Counted from the stretch's first letter, positions 17,062-24,839 are shown. The stretch is DNA of 64,000 nucleotides from Paractinoplanes pyxinae (GCF_026626335.1 NZ_JAPNTZ010000013.1:124001-188000), one strand, 5' to 3'. Numbers and translations: made by a program. The notes: generated by a model from the letters alone, not told the origin.

Positions 17062-17773
17062 TCTTGCTGCTGTCGCTGGTGAACGGCGAACCCGTCCACG
17101 AATCCCAGCGGTGCTCCGGCTCCAGCCCCGCGATCCGGGCCATCAGGTCCATCTCGGCCGGCCACACATAGCGGAACGGCACCGCCCAGAACTCGCCCCG
17201 GCCGTCGTCGTGCAGCGTCACGTAGTTCGAGGCCATGGCCTGCGTCGCCACGTCGTAGCTGTCGAACCCCCAGCGCCGCGGCGTCACCGTGAACGGCACG
17301 ATCGTCTGCCCGGCCGGAAGCTTGCGCAGCTCGGGCACCATCACCTCGATCAGGAAGCGGCCGCCCGGACGCAGATGGGCGGCGGCGTTCCGGAAGCACT
17401 CGACCTGCGCGTCCTGCGTGGTCAGGTTCATCACGGTGTTGAAAACCAGGAACACCAGGTCAAAATCGAGGTCCCCGGCCCGTACGGTGGAAAAGTCGCC
17501 TATCGTCACGGCGATCGAAGGATTCTTGTCCCGAAGCCGGGCCACCATGGCCTTCGACATGTCGATGCCGTGCACCGTCACGCCGCGCTCGGCCAGCGGC
17601 ACGGCGATGCGGCCGGTGCCGATGGCGAACTCGAGCGCGCGACCACCCGAACCAGCCAGGCCGGCCAACACGTCCACGGTTTCGGCGATGACTGCCGGGT
17701 CGAACTCGCCGCCGGTCGCGTCGTCGTAGGTGCTTGCAACCCGCTCCGAGAAGTAGCCGTCCGGATCATTCAT
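17036..17773 (-). CDS. Class I SAM-dependent methyltransferase
   Basis: This 245-residue Rossmann-fold methyltransferase has motif I in ALEFAIGTGRIAVPLAERG (residues about 46-64), motif II acidic residue in VHGIDMSKAM, and motif IV region DFDLVFLVFN. The C-terminal half is the mixed sheet seen in small-molecule methyltransferases. Substrate is unknown. It starts 4 bp after the mtnP stop on the same strand. That makes an operon with a gene that recycles methylthioadenosine, although this enzyme would release S-adenosylhomocysteine rather than methylthioadenosine. Confidence 0.88.
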   Translation of the reverse strand: MNDPDGYFSERVASTYDDATGGEFDPAVIAETVDVLAGLAGSGGRALEFAIGTGRIAVPLAERGVTVHGIDMSKAMVARLRDKNPSIAVTIGDFSTVRAGDLDFDLVFLVFNTVMNLTTQDAQVECFRNAAAHLRPGGRFLIEVMVPELRKLPAGQTIVPFTVTPRRWGFDSYDVATQAMASNYVTLHDDGRGEFWAVPFRYVWPAEMDLMARIAGLEPEHRWDSWTGSPFTSDSSKIIATWVKR

Positions 17774-17777
17774 GGCT

Positions 17778-18575
17778 CTACGGCAACTCGATCGGCAGCT
17801 TGAGACCGTCCAGCGCCGCCGCGCACGGGCAGGTGCGCTCGGCCGGGAGCCTGGTTACGGCGTCCAGCAGTACGGCCCTCAGGCGCTCGGTGTTGTCGGC
17901 GAACACCCGGAACACCTCCTCCTGAGTGACGCCGTGCTCCCCCTCGACGCCGGCGTCCAGGTCGGTCACCAGGGCGATCGACGTGTAACAGAGGCCCAGC
18001 TCACGAGCCAGCACCGCCTCGGGATGACCGGTCATGTTGATGACCGCGCCGCCGATCGAGGTGAACCAGCGCGACTCGGCGCGCGTCGAGAAACGCGGGC
18101 CCTCGACCACCACCATCGTGCCGCCGTCGACCGCCTTAACCGGCTCGGCCGCGGCCAGCACCGCGCGGCGGCCGTCCGGGCAGTACGGGTCGGCGAAGTT
18201 CACGTGGATCGCGCCGGTGTCGTAGTACGTCTGGGTGCGCCCGCTCGTCCGGTCGATCAACTGGTCGGGCACCACGAACGTGCCCGGGCCCAGCTCAGGA
18301 CGCAGACCACCGACCGCACAGGGAGCCACGATCTGCCGTACACCCAAAGCGCGAAGCGCCCACAAGTTGGCCCGGTACGGAATCTTGTGCGGCGGGAAGC
18401 GGTGATCGCGCCCGTGCCGAGGCAGGAAGGCAACCCGCCGTTCACCCACCTGGGCGACCGTGATCGGGTCGGACGGCGCACCGTAGGGCGTGGACACCTC
18501 GTGCTCGACCGCGCCGTCCAGGAGCTTGTAGAGCCCCGATCCGCCGATGACGCCGATCTCCGCCGCTGGGTTCAT
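17778..18575 (-). CDS. mtnP: S-methyl-5'-thioadenosine phosphorylase (MTAP family)
   Basis: This 265-residue enzyme phosphorolyses methylthioadenosine to adenine and methylthioribose 1-phosphate. It belongs to the trimeric PNP/MTAP family. It opens with IGVIGGSGLY, has the phosphate loop FLPRHGRDH, and the MTAP-type signature INMTGHPEAVLARELGLCY followed by TDLDAG. Discrimination from inosine phosphorylase is by homology only. TAAGGT lies 6 bases upstream of the ATG, with no Shine-Dalgarno sequence, suggesting a leaderless transcript. It is cotranscribed with the methyltransferase. Confidence 0.9.
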   Translation of the reverse strand: MNPAAEIGVIGGSGLYKLLDGAVEHEVSTPYGAPSDPITVAQVGERRVAFLPRHGRDHRFPPHKIPYRANLWALRALGVRQIVAPCAVGGLRPELGPGTFVVPDQLIDRTSGRTQTYYDTGAIHVNFADPYCPDGRRAVLAAAEPVKAVDGGTMVVVEGPRFSTRAESRWFTSIGGAVINMTGHPEAVLARELGLCYTSIALVTDLDAGVEGEHGVTQEEVFRVFADNTERLRAVLLDAVTRLPAERTCPCAAALDGLKLPIELP

Positions 18576-18679
18576 GGGCAGACCTTATCGGTGGCCGGAA
18601 TCTCGGGCTAATGTGCGATGCATGGCGTTGGTAGGGACGGCTTATGTATAGCGAGGGCCAGCGGATCGGAGGCCGGTCG

Positions 18680-19237
18680 ATGGAATCCATGACCGGCCGG
18701 TTGCTGGTGGCGACGCCGACCCTCAAAGACCCGAACTTCGACCGTACGGTCGTGCTGCTCGTCGCCCACGAGACCGGCGGCGCCCTGGGCGTCGTGCTCA
18801 ACCGGGCGACCGAGGTCCCCGTCGCCGACGTGCTGGGCGGCTGGGGCGAACTGGCGGGCGACCCCGCGGTGCTCTTCGAAGGCGGCCCCGTGCAGCCCGA
18901 ATCGGCCATCTGCCTGGCCCGCACCCGCCCCGACGTGAAAAAGCGGATCTCCGGCTTCCACCAGGTCTCCGGCGCCGTCGGCACGGTCGACCTGTCGGCC
19001 GACCCGGAACGCCTGCGCGAAAGCCTGGCCGGCATCAGGGTCTTCGCCGGCTACTCCGGCTGGTCGGCGGGCCAACTGGAAGAAGAAATCGCCGCCGGCT
19101 CCTGGTTCCTGCTCGAAGCCCTCCCCGGCGACCCCTTCATGACCCGCCCCGACGACCTGTGGGCCATGGTCCTGCGTCGCCAGGGCGACATCCTGGCCGC
19201 GGTGGCCCACTTCCCACCCGACCCGGCCCTCAACTGA
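18680..19237 (+). CDS. YqgE/AlgH family protein
   Basis: This 185-residue member of the YqgE/AlgH family (UPF0301) has GRLLVATPTLKDPNFDRTV at the N terminus, then HETGGALGVVLNR. VLFEGGPVQPE and the C-terminal WFLLEALPGDPF also fit. These are the most conserved blocks of the family. Its molecular role is not established; the Pseudomonas homologue AlgH was originally linked to alginate regulation. GGAGG seven bases before ATG 18680 decides the start over ATG 18644. Confidence 0.9.
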   Translation: MESMTGRLLVATPTLKDPNFDRTVVLLVAHETGGALGVVLNRATEVPVADVLGGWGELAGDPAVLFEGGPVQPESAICLARTRPDVKKRISGFHQVSGAVGTVDLSADPERLRESLAGIRVFAGYSGWSAGQLEEEIAAGSWFLLEALPGDPFMTRPDDLWAMVLRRQGDILAAVAHFPPDPALN

Positions 19238-19307
19238 GGGGGTCCCGACAACCACCGTTCGCGGCCATGTAGTATTTCCTCCGTGCCCGGGCAACCGGGG
19301 ATGGCAA

Positions 19308-19380
19308 GGGGCTGTGGCGCAGCTGGTAGCGCACCACACTGGCAGTGTGGGGGTCAGGGGTTCGAGTCCCCTCAGCTCCA
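19308..19380 (+). tRNA. tRNA-Ala (GGC anticodon)
   Basis: This is a 73-nt tRNA. The acceptor stem GGGGCTG pairs with CAGCTCC (one G-U), with discriminator A. The anticodon arm CCACA-CTGGCAG-TGTGG gives anticodon GGC, hence alanine GCC/GCU codons. The T arm has GGTTCGAGTCC. The 3' CCA is not encoded. TAGTAT at 19270-19275 is a plausible -10 element. No integrase gene lies nearby. Confidence 0.97.
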
Positions 19381-19388
19381 CGTCTAGG

Positions 19389-19423
19389 GGCCCCCTGTCC
19401 GCGGAGAGCGCGGACGGGGGGCC
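19389..19423 (+). terminator. Terminator of the tRNA-Ala transcript
   Basis: A 14-bp GC-rich stem (GGCCCCCTGTCCGC with its complement, one G-T pair) and a short loop begin 8 bases after the tRNA end, followed by GTTTCGCATTTC. A second hairpin with a 9-bp stem, TCAGGGGGC and its complement, lies at 19439-19459. Confidence 0.75.
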
Positions 19424-19479
19424 GTTTCGCATTTCTGCTCAGGGGGCCGAGCCCCCTGAAACCCCACGGTGTCTGTTGG

Positions 19480-19740
19480 TTGCGCTCGGTGGGTGGTTGC
19501 GCTGAGGCTTCGCCCAGCGAAAACCGGTGCGAGCCGTTGCGCTCGGTGGGTTGTTGGGCTGGGGCTTGGGCCCGCGAAACCGCCACATTGCGAATCGTTG
19601 CGCTCGGCGGGTGGTGGCGCTGGGGCTTCGCCCACCGAAACCGCCATAGTGCGAATCGTTGCGCTCGGCGGGTAGTTGGGCTGGGGCTTCGGCCCGCGAA
19701 ACCGCCACGTTGCGAGCCGTGCGCTCGGTGGTGGTTGTTC
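19480..19740. repeat. 61-bp imperfect tandem repeats downstream of tRNA-Ala
   Basis: Four units starting TTGCGCTCGG begin at 19480 (57 bp), 19537, 19598 and 19659 (61 bp each), and a decayed fifth unit starts at about 19720. Each contains a hairpin-like GGGGCTTCGGCCC or GGGCTTGGGCCC core and a GAAACCGCCA segment. Several frames run open through the array only because the units are stop-poor; none has normal coding character, so I call no gene here. Nothing else is visible between the tRNA terminator and the gene at 19821. Confidence 0.85.
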
Positions 19741-19820
19741 TGGGGCGGGCCGTCTGAAGCTTGGGCTTGGGGTGGGGTGTTGCTCTCAAGTCGGGTTATT
19801 GAGCGTCGACAAGTACGGGC

Positions 19821-20513
19821 GTGCGTAGACAACTGCTGATCGGGATTGTGGCCGTTCTGTCGATTCTTGGGGTGCCGGCGCCGGCGCTTGCGGGCTCGGG
19901 GGCGGGTGCCTTCACCTTTGACGCCTCGCCGGAGCCGGTGAAGAAGGGTGGCTACGTCACTCTGTCCGGCCGGAACACGACGCTCTACTTCAGCTCCGGC
20001 GTCTCCTTCTACTTCAAGGCGGACGGCTCGTCGAAGTGGGTCTACCAAAACTCGACGACGGTGAAGAACGGGAAGTATTCACGCCGCCAAGCCCAGAACC
20101 ATTCCGGCACGTGGAAGGCGGTTGCCTTCTGTGAATGCGACAGCGTCGGCGCGCCCAGTCGCACCGATCGCGTCGCCGTGCGAGGCGTTCAGTTGCCCGG
20201 CGTCGTCAACGGGTGCTCGTACGGCGATCCGTATTACGTCGACTTCAAGCCTTCGACTATCGACATCAGCTGCACCACCTACTGGGGCTACACATCTGTG
20301 AAGTGGCAGCGGGTGACCTCCACCTCGGCCAAGGCCACCGCCGTCGCCCACTTCAACGACTGCGAGCCCAGCTGCGGGAACGGTCACTACCGCACTAAGA
20401 AGGTCACCCTGACCTTCAGCCGGGTTCGGCTTCACCACGGTGTGCCCACCTTCACCGAGATGACTGAGCACCCGTCGGGGTACTCGTACGGCCTCTACCC
20501 CGCCGAGTTCTAG
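19821..20513 (+). CDS. Secreted cysteine-containing hypothetical protein
   Basis: This 230-residue exported protein has a signal peptide (residues 1-24, ending PALAGS, typical signal peptidase I site). The mature part has an Ig-like beta pattern (EPVKKGGYVTLSGRNTT, then alternating hydrophobic strands). It contains several cysteines, including CECDS, NGCSYG, ISCTTYWG and NDCEPSCGNGH, probably paired as disulfides outside the cell. I recognise no enzyme motif. The start is a GTG at 19821 without a strong ribosome-binding site. The stop shares CTAG with the convergent repeat protein. Confidence 0.7.
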   Translation: MRRQLLIGIVAVLSILGVPAPALAGSGAGAFTFDASPEPVKKGGYVTLSGRNTTLYFSSGVSFYFKADGSSKWVYQNSTTVKNGKYSRRQAQNHSGTWKAVAFCECDSVGAPSRTDRVAVRGVQLPGVVNGCSYGDPYYVDFKPSTIDISCTTYWGYTSVKWQRVTSTSAKATAVAHFNDCEPSCGNGHYRTKKVTLTFSRVRLHHGVPTFTEMTEHPSGYSYGLYPAEF

Positions 20514-20830
20514 GCACTCCGCAGCGCCCGGCCGGCCAGGGTGATCAAAACCAAACTGGCCAGGACGGCTGCGGCCGCTGCGCCGGCCAGCAGGAGTGAG
20601 CCGGTGGCCAGGAAGGTGGCGAAGGCGCCGATCGTCAGGAGGGAGCCGAAGGCGCCGATCGACAGAACGGAGCCGACCGACGCTATCGACAGGACTGAGA
20701 GGAATGAGCCTACCGAGAAGACCGAGAGGATCGAGCCGTAGGAGCCTACGGACAGGATCGAGTCTTTCGAGTAGATGCTCAGAATGGAATTGGTGGAACG
20801 GAACGACAGAATGTTCTTGATGCGTGGCAT
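20510..20830 (-). CDS. Nonapeptide-repeat small membrane protein
   Basis: This 106-residue protein starts MPRIKNILSF and is built of about eight copies of a nine-residue unit, roughly S-[IFV]-L-S-[IV]-x-S-x-x. The I/L-L pairs fall at residues 7, 16, 25, 34, 43, 55, 64 and 73, with one three-residue insertion after the fifth copy. The repeats grade into a hydrophobic membrane helix (about 77-98) and a short basic tail GRALRSA. Similar Ser/Gly/Leu repeat proteins occur in actinomycetes, but I know of no assigned function. A regular beta-solenoid or Gly/Ser-zipper assembly attached to the membrane is a possible shape. No Shine-Dalgarno sequence is visible before the ATG. Confidence 0.75.
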   Translation of the reverse strand: MPRIKNILSFRSTNSILSIYSKDSILSVGSYGSILSVFSVGSFLSVLSIASVGSVLSIGAFGSLLTIGAFATFLATGSLLLAGAAAAAVLASLVLITLAGRALRSA

Positions 20831-20983
20831 TTACTCATCATGATTTCCGGCGTCCGTTTCGTAAAGCAGATGAAACGGCGGCGCGGCGGTGGGATGAGCG
20901 CGAATTGCCAGGTCAGCGGGGTGGTGGCGGGAAAGTGCTGAATGCAGGATCCACCAAGTGGTTGATGCGAGTTCAGCCGGGGC

Positions 20984-21589
20984 TCAGCATTGCGGGGGTG
21001 CTGTCGGTTCGCCGGCCGTTACCAGGTTCTGGTTGATTTCGGTGGGGGTGGCCAGGCGGTCGAAGGACGGGGCCAGGATGACGTCGACGGCCTTGTCGCG
21101 GTGGGCGGGGTCGAAGCGCATGGTGACGTCGCCGTGCAGTTCGGCTCGCATGAGGTGGGCGGCGCCGATCGCGGCCGGGCCGTAGCGCAGCACGGTCGTG
21201 GTTTCCGGGTCGGCGGCGGTCTGGGTGAACCGCAGGGAGAAGCCGCGTTCGCGCAGTGCGACGGCGGTCGACTGGAGGCGGGCGGCCGGCACGCCGCCAT
21301 TGAGCACGCGGAGCTCCACGTCGGCCGGCTCGCTGGGCAGGGTGAGAACGCAGTTGAGCGGGGTGGGTGCGGCGGCCGCCGGGGGCGGTGGCGTCGGAGC
21401 GTCCGGGCGCGGCCACGTCAACGCGACCCCCGCCGTGACCGCCACGACGGCGCCGGCGGTTGCTACAGCGGCCATCTGGCGCCGGGCTCGCGTGCGGCCC
21501 CGAGCTCGGATGTCGGCTGCCGGTCGTACGCGAAGGTCTTGAACGTCGTTTTCGAGCTCTCGCAGCCGCTCAGGCATGGTGGGTGACAT
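20984..21589 (-). CDS. Membrane-anchored partner of the ECF sigma factor
   Basis: This 201-residue bitopic protein has a basic N-terminal cytoplasmic segment of about 38 residues and one membrane helix (about 39-58). A Pro/Ala-rich stretch and an extracytoplasmic domain with the LytR C-terminal-like pattern (VELRVLNGGVPAARLQSTAVALRERGF, quoted for position only in part) follow. The gene overlaps the sigma gene by 20 bp (8 bp from the alternative ATG 21577), so they are translationally coupled. It is therefore a candidate anti-sigma or sensor. It lacks a recognisable zinc-binding anti-sigma motif, so that role rests on context. Confidence 0.75.
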   Translation of the reverse strand: MSPTMPERLRELENDVQDLRVRPAADIRARGRTRARRQMAAVATAGAVVAVTAGVALTWPRPDAPTPPPPAAAAPTPLNCVLTLPSEPADVELRVLNGGVPAARLQSTAVALRERGFSLRFTQTAADPETTTVLRYGPAAIGAAHLMRAELHGDVTMRFDPAHRDKAVDVILAPSFDRLATPTEINQNLVTAGEPTAPPQC

Positions 21590-22094
21590 CGCTGATCTCC
21601 TGATCGTGTTCGTCGAGCAGCCGGGCCAGGGCGGTTCGCGCCCTCGACAACCGCGCCTTGACCGTGCCCTCGGGGGCGCCGATGCCGGCGGCGATGTCCT
21701 GGACCGGCATGTCCAGCAGATAGTGCAAGGCGATGACTTGCCGCTGAGCCTTCGGCAACTGCTGCAGCGCGGCCACGACGGCCACCCGGTCGGGCGACGG
21801 GCTGCCGGCCACCTCGTCCGGCACCCCCATCCGCGCCCGCGCTCCGAGCCAGCGCTTGAGGCCGCGCCACCGATTCACCATCAGCCGCCACGCGACCGTC
21901 CGCACCCAGGCCTCGGGTTCGTCGTACGTCGAAACCCGTCCCCAGTGCTGCCAGGCGCGCGCGAACGCCTCCTGGGCCAGGTCCTGTGCTTCGGCCCGAT
22001 CGCCGCAGGCGGCATAGAGGTAGAGCACGACGCGCCGGACCGTGGCGCTGTAGAAGGCGTCGAAGTCGGCGCTGTCACCGGTCTGTGCTTGCAC
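21570..22094 (-). CDS. ECF sigma factor, SigE-like family (actinobacterial)
   Basis: This 174-residue extracytoplasmic-function sigma factor has region 2 in DFDAFYSATVRRVVLYLYAACGD and AQDLAQEAFARAWQHW. Region 4 is in LPKAQRQVIALHYLLDMPVQDIA and GAPEGTVKARLSRARTAL (quoted in parts). It resembles the SigE-type group often paired with small bitopic membrane proteins. The start is uncertain: GTG 22094 is used, GTG 22106 is also possible. The downstream gene overlaps its end and probably controls it. Confidence 0.9.
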   Translation of the reverse strand: MQAQTGDSADFDAFYSATVRRVVLYLYAACGDRAEAQDLAQEAFARAWQHWGRVSTYDEPEAWVRTVAWRLMVNRWRGLKRWLGARARMGVPDEVAGSPSPDRVAVVAALQQLPKAQRQVIALHYLLDMPVQDIAAGIGAPEGTVKARLSRARTALARLLDEHDQEISDVTHHA

Positions 22095-22228
22095 ACCTGG
22101 AAACACACCGCACCCGCCGATCCGGTTACATCCGGCGGCCAGAAAATCCGGCGAGCCCTCGGAAGCGCACTCTACGAGCTTGTAACGTGCTGCCTGGAAC
22201 TTTCGGCCGTGCCCGCGGAGGAACTGTC

Positions 22229-22690
22229 GTGACCTATGTCGTGGACTTCGAAACCGTGTCGACCGTCGGCCTGGAGTCGTCGCCGGTGGCGGCCGCACTC
22301 GCGGGCTTGAGGGCGAACGAGGCCCGCTACTTCAAGAACAAGTACGACCACGTCTTCACGGTCGAGCCGGCGAGCAGCGCCGAGCCCACCGTCGACTGGG
22401 TGCACCGCATCCTCAAGGACGAACGCGGCATCGTCATCGCGTCCCGCCCGCTGGAGGCGACCGAGTTCCAGGTCGAGAACATCCGGATGGCCTACGTGTT
22501 CTACGAAAGCGGCCTCTCGATCAACGTGATGTACACCCTCGACGACGGCGGCAAACGAGCGGTCGGCTTCAAACTCTCCGACGGCATGGACGTCCCGGCC
22601 GAACTCGACGCGTTCAAGTTCGCCCGCCAGAAGTCCAAGCTGGCCGGCACGATCCGCGGCTCCTACTTCGTCATCAAGAACGAGTACTGA
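22229..22690 (+). CDS. Hypothetical protein, unknown family
   Basis: This is a 153-residue soluble protein. GGAGG lies 7 bases before the GTG at 22229, and the codon bias is good, so it is a real gene. It reads MTYVVDFETVSTVGLESS at the start and KLAGTIRGSYFVIKNEY at the end, with an even alpha/beta pattern, no signal peptide and no membrane segment. I do not recognise the family. Its stop abuts the TetR stop on the opposite strand with no gap. Confidence 0.75.
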   Translation: MTYVVDFETVSTVGLESSPVAAALAGLRANEARYFKNKYDHVFTVEPASSAEPTVDWVHRILKDERGIVIASRPLEATEFQVENIRMAYVFYESGLSINVMYTLDDGGKRAVGFKLSDGMDVPAELDAFKFARQKSKLAGTIRGSYFVIKNEY

Positions 22691-23272
22691 CTACTCGGAT
22701 CCTCGCTTCTCGGGAATCCGGGCGGCAGTCGCGGCGACAGTGGCCAGGTCTTCGTTCGAGAAGCCGGCGCGGCTCAGCACCGCCAGGGATTTGTTCACCG
22801 CCAGCGTGCACAACGCCAGCTCGGCCGCCTCGTGCTCATCGGCCCCGGCCGCCCGCAGCGCCTGCTCGAGCATCGCCCGCAGACCGTCGATCATCGCGTG
22901 GACCATGGCCTGGCCCGGCACGTCGAGAGCCGGGAGCTGCGCCGCCGACATGGTGAGCAGGCACCCGTCCGGAACCGTCGGGTCGGCGATGCGGTTCAGG
23001 GTTACCTGCAGGTAGGCGGCCATCACGCCGCTCGGGCTCGCGTGGCCGGACAATGCCTGCTCGTACAGCGGATGGTAGGTCTGCGCGTACCGTTCAAGGC
23101 TTTTCTGGAAGAGGACGCTCTTGTCGCCGAAGGTGGCGTAGAGCGAGCTGCGGCCCAGACCCGTGCCCTCGGCCAGGCGGTCGATCGAGGCCTCGGAATA
23201 GCCCCAGCGCCAGAACACATGCATCGCGCGTCGTAGCGCCTCATCGACATCGAACTGCTTGCGACCGGCCAT
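22691..23272 (-). CDS. TetR/AcrR-family transcriptional regulator
   Basis: This 193-residue TetR repressor has an HTH covering residues 8-53, with SEASIDRLAEGTGLGRSSLY and ATFGDKSVLF. The C-terminal domain contains DGCLLTMSAAQLP, typical of the subgroup that senses electrophiles or small hydrophobic molecules, though this is only suggestive. It is divergent from an alpha/beta hydrolase. Two near-palindromic sites centred on CGATCG lie between them at 23291-23308 and 23336-23353. Confidence 0.92.
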   Translation of the reverse strand: MAGRKQFDVDEALRRAMHVFWRWGYSEASIDRLAEGTGLGRSSLYATFGDKSVLFQKSLERYAQTYHPLYEQALSGHASPSGVMAAYLQVTLNRIADPTVPDGCLLTMSAAQLPALDVPGQAMVHAMIDGLRAMLEQALRAAGADEHEAAELALCTLAVNKSLAVLSRAGFSNEDLATVAATAARIPEKRGSE

Positions 23273-23290
23273 AGTGTCACCCTACCCATC

Positions 23291-23308
23291 TTGTACCGAT
23301 CGTTTCAA
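23291..23308. promoter_or_regulatory. TetR operator site 1
   Basis: TTGTACCGATCGTTTCAA is an imperfect palindrome centred on CGATCG, 19 bp upstream of the TetR start. It shares the frame TTG-x-A-x-CGATCG-x-T-x-CAA with site 2, whose centre lies 45 bp away. Confidence 0.65.
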
Positions 23309-23327
23309 CATGTGTAAAGTCGCCGGC

Positions 23328-24248
23328 ATGAAAAGTTGGATCGATCGTTCCAAGATGAGTTCGCTGCGGTTGCCCACCGGGTTCACCGACGTCTTCGCCA
23401 GCCGACGCGTGGAGCTGGACGGGCTGGGGCTGCACGTCGTCACCGGCGGGGAGGGCCCGCCGCTGTTGCTGGTGGGCGGATGGCCGCAAACCTGGTACGC
23501 CTGGCGTGAGGTGATGCCCGCGCTCGCCCGCCGGCACACTGTCGTTGCCGTCGACTCGCGCGGGGCCGGGCTCTCCGACAAGCCCGACGAGGGTTACGAC
23601 GCGGGCACGCTGGCCGCCGATCTGGTCGCGCTGATGGCCGCCCTGGGGCACGACCGATTCGATGTGGTCGGCCACGACATAGGCACCTGGACCGCGTACG
23701 CCCTGGCCGCCGACCACCCCGAGCGGGTGGGCCGGCTGGCCGTCGTCGAAGCCATGATCCCCGGCCTCACGCCGTCCCCGCCGCTCTTCGGCACGGCCGC
23801 GGCCAACCAGAAGCTCTGGCAGTTCGGTTTCAACCGGCTCACCGACCTCAACGAGGACCTGGTCCGGGGACGGGAACGGCTCTTCTTCGGCTGGCAGTTC
23901 GCCACCAAGGCCGCCACCCCCGTGACGATTCCCGCGTACGCCGTAGATGTCTATGTCGACGCGATCGCCGCGGATCCGCGCGCCCTCCACTCGAGCTTCG
24001 CCTACTACCGAGCGCTGGAGGAGACGATCCCGCAGAACGAGCGGCGCAGCAAGACCCGGCTGACGCTGCCCGTCCTCGCCGTCGGCGGCGCGCTGTGGAG
24101 CGGCCCGATCGCCGCCCAGACCATGCGCCTGGCCGCCGACGACGTCACCGAGGTGGTCCTCGACGGCTGCGGCCACTATCCGGCCGAGGAGCAGCCGGCC
24201 CGGTTCACCGAGATCTTGGAGGCTTTCCTCGCCGCTCCGCACAGCTGA
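23328..24248 (+). CDS. Alpha/beta hydrolase (epoxide hydrolase/haloalkane dehalogenase-like)
   Basis: This 306-residue alpha/beta hydrolase has the oxyanion motif GGWPQTWYAW, the nucleophile elbow VGHDIGTW (Asp nucleophile), and a terminal catalytic His in GCGHYPAEE. An Asp nucleophile with GGWPQT points to epoxide hydrolase or dehalogenase chemistry rather than an esterase. The first 10-12 residues overlap operator 2, so ATG 23355 is an alternative start. It is divergent from a TetR gene with twin operators, so induction by a substrate-like molecule is likely. Confidence 0.88.
   Translation: MKSWIDRSKMSSLRLPTGFTDVFASRRVELDGLGLHVVTGGEGPPLLLVGGWPQTWYAWREVMPALARRHTVVAVDSRGAGLSDKPDEGYDAGTLAADLVALMAALGHDRFDVVGHDIGTWTAYALAADHPERVGRLAVVEAMIPGLTPSPPLFGTAAANQKLWQFGFNRLTDLNEDLVRGRERLFFGWQFATKAATPVTIPAYAVDVYVDAIAADPRALHSSFAYYRALEETIPQNERRSKTRLTLPVLAVGGALWSGPIAAQTMRLAADDVTEVVLDGCGHYPAEEQPARFTEILEAFLAAPHS
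23336..23353. promoter_or_regulatory. TetR operator site 2
   Basis: TTGGATCGATCGTTCCAA differs from a perfect 18-bp palindrome at only one symmetric pair. It lies inside the first codons of the hydrolase if ATG 23328 is used, or immediately before ATG 23355. It would block transcription of the hydrolase gene when bound. Confidence 0.65.
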
Positions 24249-24275
24249 GGTGGCGGAGCGGCCCGGCCACCCTGC

Positions 24276-24839
24276 TCAGTTGCCGACGGGCCGATAGCGA
24301 AGGAGAACGACCCCGTTGCCGAAGCGGCGCTCGCCGAGGGGTTCGAAATTGGTGCGTACGCCGGTCGGCAGCGCCGGTTTGCCGCCTCCCACGGCCAGCG
24401 GCCAGACAAGCAGCTGGCACTCGTCGACCAGGCCGGCTCGAATGGCTTGGCCCGCCAGGTCGGCACCCCCGATGGTGATGTCCCGGTCGGCCGTGGCCTT
24501 CAACTTCTCCACGGCGGCGGGGTCGAACCGGCTCTCCAAGCTGGTGCGGGCCGTGGACACCCCGCCGAGCGTCGTGGAGTAAACGATTTTGTCCGCCGCC
24601 TGCCAGGCGCCGGCGAACTCCGCCATCAGCCCGGACCGTGCCGCCAGCGACGGGTCGGTTTCCCAGACAGCCATCGCCTCGTACAGCCGCCGCCCGTAAA
24701 GAAACGTCCCCGCCGACTGCAAAGCTTCGGTGCAGAAGACGAACACCTCATCATCCGGCGGAAACCAGGCGAAGTCCCCGCCCTCGTCCTCGATGAACCC
24801 GTCGACCGACACATTGGTCAGATAAATCAGCTTCGCCAC
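24276..24839 (-). CDS. Dihydrofolate reductase-fold family protein (RibD C-terminal-like)
   Basis: This 187-residue protein of the RibD C-terminal/DHFR fold family starts KLIYLTNVSVDGFIED, has TFLYGRRLYEAM near residue 50, and a nucleotide-binding-like ITIGGADLAGQAIRAGLVDE segment near 125. Family members are usually unlinked NADPH-dependent reductases of unknown substrate; there is no riboflavin gene nearby. GGAAGGG upstream supports the GTG start at 24839. It converges with the hydrolase gene after a 27-bp gap. Confidence 0.88.
   Translation of the reverse strand: MAKLIYLTNVSVDGFIEDEGGDFAWFPPDDEVFVFCTEALQSAGTFLYGRRLYEAMAVWETDPSLAARSGLMAEFAGAWQAADKIVYSTTLGGVSTARTSLESRFDPAAVEKLKATADRDITIGGADLAGQAIRAGLVDECQLLVWPLAVGGGKPALPTGVRTNFEPLGERRFGNGVVLLRYRPVGN

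Noticed and set aside
19308..19380. tRNA-Ala as an attachment site of an integrated element
   Set aside because: No integrase, no direct repeat of the tRNA 3' end seen nearby, and no phage or plasmid genes in the window.
19480..19740. CRISPR array
   Set aside because: Units are contiguous 61-bp tandem repeats without unique spacers, and no cas genes are present.
19345..19839. Plus-strand open frame over the tRNA end and 61-bp repeats
   Set aside because: It begins inside the tRNA, crosses the terminator and consists of translated repeats; codon bias is poor.
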